From: Hepsetus odoe
Taxonomy: Eukaryota > Chordata > Actinopteri > Characiformes > Hepsetidae
Assembly: GCA_017165825.1 (NCBI GenBank)
Contig: CM029387.1
Location: 12,984,798-13,048,797 of the forward strand
DNA: 64,000 nt
Direction of reading: 5' to 3'
The translations under genes and the position numbers were made by a program. Of the stretch, positions 55,400-64,000 are shown piece after piece. Numbering within the stretch: the stretch's first letter is position 1; each line of letters opens with the position of its first letter. The notes below the pieces were generated by a model that was given only the letters and a program-made list of their open reading frames with translations, did not search any database and had not been told where the DNA came from.

Positions 55400-56600
55400 G
55401 GGTCTGCTGAGCGAGTTGAGGTTTCGAGATCTTCAGTTCGGCTTCAATACCTCTGACATGCTCTTGCAGCTCTGTGTGCTGACTGGCCTCTCTCCGGGCT
55501 TTCTCCAGTTCAGCCTACAGAGTGACGCTGTTGTCCTGCACCTGCTTCAGCTCTGTTCTGGTCCTATGCAGCTGTTCCTCCATAGTGGCCACTTCAGTCT
55601 CCAGCTTTTCCGGTTTTCTTCAGCCATTCCCTCCGGACAACATTCGCAGCTTGCAGTTTCTTCCTCAAGATCTCTCTCTCTTGCATGAGTTTACTGACCT
55701 TTCCTTGAAGCTCACCCTTGTCTTGAGGCTTTCTTTCCATTTCCATGGTTTCGATCTCACTCTGGCAAATAGACAAGAGCCCTTTGGTCTCCTCAAGTTG
55801 AGAAAGCAGATTGGTGATCTTTTCCTTGTGCTTTAGTCTTTCGTTTGTGGCTGAGGTGGCCGCCTGCAACGCAGAGGTCTTGCTCTCTGTCAGTTGTTGG
55901 TTGAGCCTTGTCAGCAACTCCTTCTGTTGAGTGATCTGACTGTTCATGCAACTGATCTGTTCATCTCTTTGGTGAATGCACGTGAGAAGTGCACTGAGCT
56001 TCATGTTGGCCTGTCTGAGTTTTTCTGATTCAGCCCTTAGGTTCTCCTGGGTACTGCCCAAGCTGTAAGTTAACCAAATTACCTGTTCACCTAGGTCCTT
56101 ACAGACATTCTCACATTCTAGGTACCCATCCTGCTTTTCCTCAAGTTCCCTATTTACATTAGCTAGTTCCTCCTGAAGGGAATGTACCTCAGGCTGGTTG
56201 CTCTCCTGCAGCTGGTGATTCATGGCGTGGAGGGAGATATTGTCGTCAATTTCTTACACTTCGCCTCCAGTTCATGCAAAACATGTCTCAGTTCAATATT
56301 CTCAATTTCCTTGGCTTGAGTGCTGATAAAAACTGCTCACTTCAGTCTCTAATTCCATCTCCTGAAGTTTCTCTGAGACTTGACAATTGGCCAGTGTAGC
56401 ATCCATTAACTTTACATTCAAAACATCAAGATCCTGGTTCCATGCACAATTTTTTGATCCTTGGCGGTGAGCTCAGCCTCCATTTCCTGGAGCTGCTCTG
56501 CAAGAACATTTTTGGCCTGTTCTTCTTCCTCCAGAACTGACAGCCACTCATTATCTGATTCCTGAAGAGCTTGTTCAAGGCTTTGAACTTGAAATCTCAG
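55400..56600 (-). pseudogene. Long coiled-coil module, copy B
   Basis: The frame 56418-57017 ends in FQVQSLEQALQESDNEWL and AEQLQEMEAELTAKDQKI. After a phase break, the 209-residue frame 55594-56223 reads QLQESNQPEVHSLQEELANV, LGEQVIWLTYSLGSTQENL, DEQISCMNSQITQQKELL and LLSQLEETKGLLSICQSEIE without interruption. Almost every heptad has hydrophobic a/d positions. It is a long parallel coiled coil of unknown source, NuMA-like in style only. Confidence 0.7.
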
Positions 56601-56625
56601 GCCGCTGATTATTCCACCTGCAATC

Positions 56626-56915
56626 CTAACCTGGAGCGGCCTCGTATCTGTCTGCTTCCAGGCAGATGAACCCATGTGGTACTGGGTTTGGGGGTCGACC
56701 AAGAAGGCTCTTTGCAGCATGGAAAGCGCTTTCCATGCTGCAAAGAGCCTTCTTGGTCGACCTCCCTCGTTGAATGGCACAGGGGGCGTTTTCTGCCAAC
56801 TTCTCCATTTCCCAGACGACCTTCTTTGCCGATGTCCAGCTTTCCGTGTCACAGGCGGCTGTTTTTGCTGGTGTCCAGTGTTGAATGATGCAGGGGGCGT
56901 TCTCCGCCATCTTCC
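56626..56915 (-). pseudogene. 13-residue repeats and linker, copy B
   Basis: The phase of frame 56626-56961 reads KMAENAPCIIQH, KLAENAPCAIQRG and GRSTKKALCSMES, matching copy A. The linker is duplicated in inverted orientation by the palindrome at 56693-56762. Confidence 0.62.
56693..56762. repeat. Perfect 70-bp palindrome
   Basis: GGTCGACCAAGAAGGCTC starts the left arm, the centre is AAAGCGCTTT, and all 35 base pairs match with no spacer. The homologous site in copy A (14185-14220) has a single arm only. Confidence 0.95.
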
Positions 56916-57144
56916 CAAAACAAGATCCAAGGACTGCAGTTCTGACCCAAACAAGACACAAGGAACTGCAGTCATGACCATTAACTGTAGGCTTTGCCTA
57001 TTGAATGAACTGCGCAATGTTCTGACTTATCGGGGCTTAAATAGCCAGCGCCAATGAAGCACATCTGTGCCTTCATGAGCTCAGGTTTGCTCAGTCAGAA
57101 CAGAGCGCCCTCTACTGTGCCCAAACAGAAACTCACCCGTGACA
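56916..57144 (-). repeat. Truncated 5' LTR of copy B
   Basis: On the minus strand it begins TGTCACGGGTGAG and breaks off after GATCTTGTTTTGG, about 75 bases short of the LTR end. Confidence 0.83.
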
Positions 57145-57457
57145 CAGTAAGCTTCTTCAAACATCAGCTTATTGTCAACATTCTTTAAAAACGACTTTGT
57201 TTCTCTGAATTGTGCTTTTTATTTTAGTTGAAACCTTTCATTTTAGTAGTTGTCAATCTAGTAGTCTTTGTGCAGAAAACTGAGAACAGGTTTTACATTT
57301 TTGGGTGCAAAATCAGAAAGCACGTTGATCTTGATTGCTGGTGCAAGAAATAATAAGTCTAAGATGGTGAATATCTCTGACTACTTGAATACTTGTCATG
57401 TTTGCCGTTCAGTGTGGAAAAAGGGAAGCGGGGGCGCAAACGCACAGAGAGTGTAAA
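57145..57457. other. Right-arm flank of copy B, no gene seen
   Basis: 57145-57310 pairs with 12885-13047. The rest, up to the chromovirus, has no counterpart in the left arm and no recognisable domain. Confidence 0.6.
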
Positions 57458-57648
57458 GCAACTACGTAGGGTTAGTTTATTTGTACACACAAAAACAACA
57501 CAATAGTGATCGGACAATTCTGGATTGGCTTGGTTGCCTTAAGTAATCTCCGCTTCAGGTGTTGCAGATCCTGTTGAAATGAGAGATTGAGTGAAAACAC
57601 GGCCAGTCTTCCGGAGACCGGGATCGAACTCTGGGTTGTGCCGTGACA
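57458..57648 (-). repeat. 3' LTR of the chromovirus
   Basis: The minus strand starts TGTCACGGCACAACCC and contains AATAAACTAACCC. The end is placed where similarity to the other LTR stops. Confidence 0.82.
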
Positions 57649-57671
57649 GGACCCCCCATTCAGGTGCGGGC

Positions 57672-57995
57672 TCAGACCGCACTGACCCATGGGAGCCACC
57701 ACCCCACATCTGAGGGATGTGCAGGTCGCCGTGTGCATCTGGGAGGGCGTCCCTGGGGAAGTGGAGCCGGCCGATTTGGGTGATTCCTATGGACATCAGC
57801 CTTGAGTTGTGGACAAAGAACATCTCTCGAGGCGACCCAGCTCTGCTCCTCCGGACTGTACCCCTCCCAGTCCACTAGGTACTGCAAAACCCCATGGCAA
57901 CGGTGGGAGTCCAGGATCTCTGTGATCCTGTGTGCTGGGCCACTGTCCATCTCAATGGGTAGAGGAGGGTCCCGTGTAACACCCCCTCGAGTCAA
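57672..57995 (-). pseudogene. Chromovirus chromodomain
   Basis: It contains HRITEILDSHRCHGVLQYLV and DWEGYSPEEQSWV, the aromatic-cage chromodomain fold found at the end of chromoviral integrases, which directs insertion to certain chromatin. It is in a different phase from the integrase core, so a frameshift lies near 58000. Confidence 0.83.
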
Positions 57996-58006
57996 CGGTC
58001 ACGGGA

Positions 58007-58850
58007 TCACCGTGTATATGTAACCGTGGTTATTCTGTGCTCCACCACAAATGGACCTATGAACTGGGGGGATAATTTCTTACAGGGTAGTTTGAGATTG
58101 AGGTCTCGAGTGGAGAGCCATACCTTGTCACCCGGTGTATACCTGGGTGCTTCTTTCCGATGTCGGGCTGCCTGGGCGCAGAAACGACGAATCTCTCGTT
58201 CGATGTGCGCATGGGCCCTTTCCCAAACCCGCTCTGCACCCTGGAACCAGTTGTCTACACTGGGGACCTCCATGGGAGTAGGATCCCAGGGGCAAAGCGG
58301 TGGTTGGAATCCCAGTACACATTCGAAAGGGGTCATCCCCGTGGAGGAGTGATGCAACAGGTTTTGAGTGTACTCTGCCCAGTAGAGATACTCTGCCCAG
58401 TCATGTTGCCGGTTGTAACAGTATGCCCGGAGGAACCTGTTCAGATCTTGAATGGTCCTCTCCGTCTGGCCATTGGTCTGTGGGTGGTGGCTGGACGAGA
58501 GGCTGACCGTGAGCCAGAGTTTCTTTAGGAAGGCCCGCCAAACCCGTGAAGTAAACCGGGGCCCTCGATCTGACAGGATGTCCTCCGGAAGCCCGCAGAA
58601 CCGGAGCACGTTCTGGAACAAAGCATCTGCTATTTCGAGAGAGGAGGAAAGACTAGTAAATGGGATGAATTGACATTGTTTTGAAAACCGATCCACTATT
58701 ACTAGAACACAGGTGTACCCCTTAGACCTTGGTAGCTCAGTGACTAAGTCTATGGAGAGGTGTGTCCATGGCCTCTGGGGTACTAGAAGAGGTTGGAGCT
58801 TACCGGCAGGCACCTCCCGCGGGGTCTTTGTTCTTGCACGGATATCGCAT
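58007..58850 (-). pseudogene. Chromovirus integrase core
   Basis: It has HLSIDLVTELPRSKG (first Asp), ILSDRGPRFTS (second Asp) and SSHHPQTNGQTERTIQDL (Glu), with correct DD35E spacing, followed by the GPY/F-type region LSPQFIGPFVV. The zinc-binding N-terminus continues in another phase upstream (to about 59020). Confidence 0.87.
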
Positions 58851-59074
58851 TAACAAACAAATGTCCAGACGTCTTGGGAGAGCGTGGGCCACCAATACCA
58901 CCTGTTCACCTTTTCTAAGGTGCGTGCAAGACCTGGGTGACCTGCTGCTGGAGAGACATGGACCAATTTGAGTAAGGACCTTCGTAAACGCTCCGGCACA
59001 TGGATCCAATCGGGAGGGCATCCCTCCGGTCTGGGGGTTCTCCTGGCTTCCCGAAGGATGTCCCTCTCGAGATC

Positions 59075-60060
59075 CTACTGCACCGGAGCAGCCACCACCG
59101 TTGGGGGCAGGATAGGCACCGGTTCTCTTTGGGTCTCCACCAGGTTATGCATGCGGGACAAAGCATCTGCCTTCCCGTTCTTGGATCCAGGACGATAGGT
59201 AATAGTAAAAGAGAACTGAGTGAAGAACAAAGCCCACCTGGCTTGACGGGGGTTGAGTCTTTTGGCCTGCCGGATGTACTCCAAGTTCTTATGATCTGTG
59301 AACACAGTGAATGGATGTCGAGCACCCTCTAACCAGGGGCGCCACTCCTCCAATGCTGCTTTGACTGCCAGCAGTTCCCTATTCCCTATATCGTAATTTT
59401 GATCCGCCGGGGTCAACTTAAGTGAATAGAAGGCGCACGGATACAATCTCCTGGGGACCGATGAGGTATCCAAGGTATCCTGTGCTTTGTGAAACTCACA
59501 CTTCTCCACCTTTACGTACAACCCATGTGAGAATAAAAGAGAGAGCACCATACCAACCTGGGAAACATGTTCGGCATAGGATTTGGAATAAATCAAAATG
59601 TCGTCCAGGTATACTATCACGAATTTGCCTAGCATGTCTCTCAGGATGTCATTAACGAAGGACTGTAAGACAGCTGGGGCATTCGCGAGCTCGAACAGCA
59701 TTATCCTGTACATATAGTGGCCTGAGGTGGTAATGAATGCTGTCTTCCATTCATCTCCTTCCCGTATCCTCACCAAGTTGTACGCACTCCGGAGATCTAG
59801 TTTGGTGAAGATTTTGGCTCCCTGGAGTTGTTCTAAGGCAGAAGGAACTAAGGGGAGCGGATAACGGTATTTAACGGTCACCGAGTTCAGGCCTCTGTAG
59901 TTGATGCAAGGCCTGAGTCCTCTGTCCTTCTTTTTCACGAAGAAGAACCCGGTGGAGGCTGGCGAGGTGGACCGCATGATGAACCCTTGAGCTAATGCCT
60001 CGGCAATGTACTCCTCCATTGCTCTTGTCTCTGGGCCCGATAATGGGTAGATGTGAGAGC
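59075..60060 (-). pseudogene. Chromovirus reverse transcriptase and RNase H
   Basis: It reads FFFVKKKDRGLRPCINYRG, KLDLRSAYNLVRI (first Asp), FELANAPAVLQSFV, and VIVYLDDILIYS (intact YLDD), then ELLAVKAALEEW and FTDHKNLEYI of RNase H. The text jumps from KCEFHKAQDTL to YSLKLTPADQNY, so the thumb and connection are deleted. In the normal LPFGLxNAP block, the Gly is replaced by Glu. Confidence 0.87.
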
Positions 60061-60147
60061 GAGGAGGAGTAACACCAGGCAGGAGATCGATCGGAGATCA
60101 CGCAGTCCCAGGGTCTTTGTGGGGGAAGCTGCGTCGCCCTTCTGGAG

Positions 60148-60624
60148 CTAAAAACCTGCCTCCAGGGGGCATACTCGGTTGGGGTTGACAGAGGTAGGTG
60201 AGCCAAGGGGCTCTCCACTGAGGTAGAGGACACGGATAGCTTTAGAGGGAGGCAACGGGCAGCGCACCCTGGAGCCCATGACTGGATCTGTCCTGTTGTC
60301 CAGTCTACGTCGTGGAAGACCTAATACCATTTCGTAGCTGGACAGGAGAACAAAGAAAGTGATGTGGTCGGTATGGAATGGCTGGATGGTGAGTTTGACT
60401 GGGTCGGTTACCTGTGACAACCCGTTATTACGGATGGATCTCCCATCCACGGCTCGGATGGTAACCAATTGGTCTAATGCGTGGCGGGGTACCCTCAGAC
60501 GATCTGCAACTGAAGCGGAGAGGAAGTTGCCAGCCGATCCGGAGTCTATTAGTGCTGAAACATAAAACTTTTTATTACCGTAACTTACAGCAACTTTCAC
60601 CAAACATTGTCTTTGAACGAGCAA
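60148..60624 (-). pseudogene. Chromovirus protease
   Basis: The active site is ALIDSGSAGNF (DSG form), followed by YEMVLGLP, the second conserved block of gypsy proteases. The frame begins right at the LTR junction, without the usual gag zinc knuckle upstream. It ends in a shifted linker before the RT. Confidence 0.8.
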
Positions 60625-60815
60625 CCACGTAGGGTTAGTTTATTCGTACATACCAAAACAACACAATGGTGAACGGACAATTCCGGATCGGCTTGGCTGC
60701 CTTAAGTAATTGCCGCTTCAGGTGTTGCAGATCCTGGTGAAATGAGAGAGAGAGAGAGTGAAAACACGGCTAGTACTCCTGAGACCGGGATCGAACTCCG
60801 GGTTGCGCCGAGACA
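60621..60815 (-). repeat. 5' LTR of the chromovirus
   Basis: The minus strand starts TGTCTCGGCGCAACCC and carries AATAAACTAACCC near its end. It has an (AG)n run at 60743-60755 that is shorter in the 3' copy. Confidence 0.82.
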
Positions 60816-60955
60816 ATACTAGACCTTGGCAGAACAGAACAGAATTTTTCCCAGATAAACGACTGTTCACCACAACCAACCAGACCACCAGCTGGATCAC
60901 CTGCATGTGCTGCTTCTCACACAGCAGCATTAGGCGTACTGGAGTAACTCGACTG

Positions 60956-61096
60956 GATATAAATTAGCTAGTGTAGCATCTTTTAACAGTGCTTAATACA
61001 GATCAACACAAACTTAATTTCACCATTAATAGGCATTGGTTTATACATAATCTCAAAAGGTACAAAGGTACCACAACTAATTTTTTCCATGACCAA

Positions 61097-61158
<62 letters not shown>

Positions 61159-62370
61159 ATTTCAACAGGCCCTTTTGTCACTTTGCCTTTCGGGCTGATA
61201 TGATTTATAAATGATGTCGCTTGTGTTTGCTGTTGGCTGAAGAGCATTATAAATTGGCAAATATTTGTGACAGCACTAAAAATAATTCAAAACCTCTCAC
61301 TTACCATTTATGGACTGTACACTAAAGTCGTTCTTTCTTTGCTCTGGCCCTTTATACTATGCTTTTCTGGATGCCATTAGGTTCTTAATAGCAGACGTAT
61401 CAGCATATTTTGCTGCTAGATTTCGATCTACAAGAAACATCACTATTAATGTGATCACTATTTTCACTCTCTCAATTTTCCCAGCGGGGGGAGGTGAAAC
61501 TGCAGCACAAATCTTTGTATTACAGCCTGGAGAAGGAGCATTGGTGGGTGCTCCCCAATGATTGTTACCATCTGATCACAGAGGCGAGCTTTTTGAGTAC
61601 CAAGATTTGTAATGAATTTCTAACTTTCAACAGAAGGGATATTAAACCTGGCTTGTCAAAGTCAGAGTGTTGAGCTTAACTTTGCTGTTTTAGTGAATTG
61701 CCTCACAGTGAGAAGGGCCTGTGTTCGATTGGTGGGTGGAACAGTCTGGATCCTTTCTATGTGGGTTTTTTTTTTTCTCCCCATGTTCTCCCCATGTCTC
61801 TGTGAATTTCCTCTGGCCACCCTGGTTTCCTCACACTCTCCATACGTCATGTTCTCTGCCCTAAAAACAGATTATTAAAAAAAACTTCCTCCTGCAACCT
61901 GAGTCTGTAAAGAACAACCACAAACATTTTTCGGTGGTGTTACTGGGGTACCAGGCTGCAGAAATGCCTGCTCTTTTACTGAGTGTTTACAAGATGAACC
62001 AACTGTCATTCTGATATGCTGAGGACCTGAAACTCAGTGTGTGTTACAGTCAAAACGTAACATTAGCTTCCCAAGAGCTAAATGTTTACTGTGACCTTTT
62101 TAAAACATGCCTCACCTTTCTGTCATAAACTAAATGTAAATAAATAAATAAATAAAGAGTTTACCTGCAATGACTTTAGAAACAGGTAAGCTTACATCAA
62201 CACATAATGAGAAAGCATTATAGTATGATTTTTTTCATGTATGTTTTAAATCTTACGTCACTTTTCTGTAGGTTTAACCACATGAATAGAAAATATAATT
62301 TTGTAATGGACAAATGTGTAGTCAAAAGTGCAAAAAATAACTAACGTTAATAAAGTTGACCTGCTAAGGA
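60956..62370. other. Outer right-arm sequence, no gene seen
   Basis: 60956-61475 and 61680-62365 pair with the left arm. 61475-61680 is missing there because of the Rex1-like insertion. No coding content was recognised. Confidence 0.68.
61088..61154. repeat. (TA)n microsatellite
   Basis: The run of TA is about 65 bases. The left arm has only a few such units at the same place (near 12700), so it expanded after the duplication. Confidence 0.9.
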
Positions 62371-62550
62371 TGCAAAGATTGGTCTCCTGCAAAAAACAAG
62401 AAAGAAAAATTTGGGTTAGTGTGGGTAGGACGTAAACGCATTGCCGGGATGTTTGTCTTTAGCTTACATAGTGAAGGTAACTAAAGACACACACAAAGAC
62501 ACAACTGTTATAATGGAGATCACTTGTGTGAATGACTAATGTCTACTCAT

Positions 62551-62632
62551 TGGGGCTTAAATAGCCAGACACCAATGAAGCCCAGTCCATAATGCACAGT
62601 CAGTGCAGAGCACCGCCTACTGTGACAGAATT
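62551..62632 (-). repeat. Internally deleted LTR fragment of the A/B/C element family
   Basis: Plus-strand GGGGCTTAAATAGCCAG, CCAATGAAGC, a gap, then GAGCACCGCCTACTGTGACAG and CCCCCCGCCCC match the TATA region, the LTR start TGTCACAG and the purine tract of the family on the minus strand. It lies in the 800-base block that the left arm lacks. Confidence 0.68.
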
Positions 62633-62639
62633 CCCCCCG

Positions 62640-63219
62640 CCCCACTCATTGGGGCCCAGTCCTAGTCCCAGATTCTGTAAAGCTGCTTTGAGACAACAAC
62701 AGTTGTAAAAAGTGTTGTATAAATAAAAGTGACTTAATTGTCTACAATATTTATTAATATTATGATGTTGCTGCCTGTAGCATTTTACAGTCATTCATGT
62801 CTAAATTCATTACATTAGTCAGTCTAAATTTTGAGTTTTAGACATTATAAAATATACATTTCCAAATTATTATTCAAACATTTAAGGCATAAACATAAAT
62901 TATATATTTTTTTTACAACATAGCATCTGTTTCTTCAGAAAAACATTAAAGTTAAAAAAAAAAACCAACAATATATACATTAAGTAGTGAGATGTCTCAA
63001 AATCTATTTCTATCTAGCAAGTAATTGATGACCAAAATCAAAAGTTTTTGACACTATATAAATTATTTTTAATATTTAGTCCTGAAAACACCAAACATTG
63101 TAAAAAAAAACCCCAAAAAACAAATAAAACTCTGATTTCCGTACAGTAGCCCGGGAAACAGTGCTGTTTATAAACCAAATATCCAGTTATGTTATAGTTA
63201 GTTTGTCTACAGGTTGTTG
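62640..63219. other. Right-arm-only A/T-rich sequence with an L2-type 3' end
   Basis: GTAAAGCTGCTTTGAGACAA and GTTGTATAAATAAAAGTGAC at 62676-62733 look like the 3' terminus of an L2-type LINE or a SINE that uses it. The remainder shows no gene. Confidence 0.5.
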
Positions 63220-63414
63220 GATACAAATAATTCAAATGAGGTAAAATGTTAAACAGTCCAAATATTGTACATTAAAAGCCTTTAATAAAAACATTTTTCA
63301 CACCTTATATGGTTAAGCACCATACTGATCCCCTGGACCATTTCAGCCTTCTCTCAGCAAAATGGAGAGCCTGGATTTACAGCAAGACTGTTGTCTTTGT
63401 AAGCATACAAAACC

Positions 63415-64000
63415 TCAGAGGAGAGTGTCCACATTGACTGGGTTTGTTTTTGTAGGAAATAATTCTGCCCATTTAGAGAATGCATCCACCAGCACCAAAC
63501 AATATTTGTAACCTTGACTATTGCTGAGTTCAATGAAATCCATATGTATTGTATGGAAAGGGTAAGGTGCTGGGGGGAATGCTCCTCTCTTTGGTCTGAT
63601 GTTGCCCTGTGGATTATGTTTCAAACACACAGGGCAAGCCATACAAAATTTTTTGAGTAAGTATTAAATCCATATGTTGTATATTGTTTATTTACCAGGC
63701 CTACCATCCCTCCTGCTGAGATATGGCATCGCCCATGACTCAATATTGCCGCCCACAGATTTAAGTAATATTGGCTTGTTCTCATTGCTCATATAAATGC
63801 CTTAATGGCTTGCTCTGTCCATTTCAGAGGGGAGGCCATGTTAAGGGGTGTATCATAGATCATTTTTTGCAAGGGGCTAACTACCTCAACGAAATGTGGT
63901 ACCCATGCTCTACAATAATGCACAAACCTAAAAAAGACATCATTTGTATTTTGTTTTAGGTTTAGGTGCTGATAATATTGCAGTTTTTCTCTCTATATTT
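63415..64000 (-). pseudogene. pol: ERV pol fragment at the window edge
   Basis: The frame 63415-63642 reads CPVCLKHNPQG (end of the integrase zinc region) and TIHMDFIELSNSQGYKYCLV with the first core Asp. Upstream on the minus strand, broken text near 63800-63890 (PLKWTEQAIKAF) resembles the RT connection domain. RT and integrase are therefore joined by a large deletion. It differs from the integrases at 21720 and 52150. It probably extends past the window edge. Confidence 0.75.

Larger units (their letters stand above)
53928..57144 (-). mobile_element. Non-autonomous LTR element with host-like modules, copy B
   Basis: This is the right-arm counterpart of copy A. The minus strand order is a truncated 5' LTR, 13-residue repeats, coiled coil, LDL-receptor class A segment, purine tract and 3' LTR. 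The end of the 5' LTR, the primer site and the element-specific frame are deleted, joining CTTGTTTTGG to GAAGATGGCGG. It lacks the ERV and Rex3 found in copy A, so its coiled-coil and Cys-rich frames are longer. Confidence 0.78.
57458..60815 (-). mobile_element. Sushi-type chromovirus (Ty3/gypsy), gag deleted
   Basis: LTRs of about 191 and 195 bases (57458-57648 and 60621-60815) bracket protease, RT-RNase H, integrase and chromodomain on the minus strand. A purine tract (GAATGGGGGGTCC) precedes the 3' LTR, which starts TGTCACGG. The 5' LTR joins directly to the protease, so gag and primer site are deleted. It is absent from the left arm. Confidence 0.83.
46480..63395. repeat. Right arm of the giant inverted duplication
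   Basis: It pairs in reverse complement with 8446-34325, as listed for the left arm. It is shorter because it lacks the left arm's ERV, Rex3 and element C. It carries its own SINE (48241), Rex1-like LINE with ERV (48506-53312), chromovirus (57458-60815) and about 800 extra bases at 62370-63220. Pairing stops near 63395, at AGCAAGACTGT. Confidence 0.85.

Noticed and set aside
61088..61154. (TA)n run as a regulatory or cruciform element
   Set aside because: It is a simple microsatellite that is absent from the left-arm counterpart. Nothing suggests function.
8446..63395. Assembly artefact as the cause of the inverted arms
   Set aside because: The arms differ at many positions and carry different insertions with clean empty sites, which an assembly duplication would not produce.

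Overview
The window reads as repeat-dense DNA from a teleost fish. The evidence is the mix of elements: L2-type, Rex1-like and Rex3-like LINEs, a second RTE-type LINE, tRNA-derived SINEs, a Tc1/mariner MITE, endogenous retroviruses (ERVs) and a chromodomain Ty3/gypsy element. No intact single-copy host gene was found. Almost everything recognisable is a mobile element, a captured or pseudogenised gene fragment, or satellite DNA. The species cannot be named from the sequence alone.

Layout: 1-717 is a 186-bp satellite. 764-2615 holds two SINEs and a MITE. 2670-8385 is an L2-type LINE with a second L2 nested in it. From about 8446 to 63395 the window is one very large imperfect inverted duplication. 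The left arm is about 8446-34325 and the right arm about 46480-63395. The spacer between them is a 12-kb satellite array (about 215-bp and 225-bp monomers) containing a Rex3 copy, two RTE-LINE pieces and a 500-N assembly gap. The satellite changes orientation at about 34325, which looks like the inner breakpoint. Each arm then received its own insertions. Left: a Rex1-like LINE, an env-less ERV primed by tRNA-Ser, a Rex3, and LTR element C. Right: a SINE, a Rex1-like LINE containing a rearranged ERV, and a chromovirus.

The most unusual content is a family of non-autonomous LTR elements. Copy A (13048-29788, +) and copy B (53928-57144, -) lie in the two arms and copy C (30611-33842, -) is inserted in the left arm. 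They have TG...CA LTRs of about 330 bp with a TATA-like box and AATAAA. They have a purine tract before the 3' LTR. The site just after the 5' LTR is complementary to the predicted 5' end of their own transcript, and it covaries between copies, which suggests Tf1/sushi-type self-priming. Inside they carry no pol. Instead they hold an element-specific open frame, Cys-containing 13-residue repeats, and host-like modules: an ASPM-like array of about a dozen IQ motifs fused in frame to a coiled coil (copy C), or a long coiled coil followed by an LDL-receptor class A protein (copies A and B). Copy C has a perfect 5-bp target duplication, so it moved as a unit.

Coordinates of LTRs, target duplications, primer sites and palindromes were read base by base. 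Module and arm boundaries are approximate. Family names were assigned from motifs without any database search.
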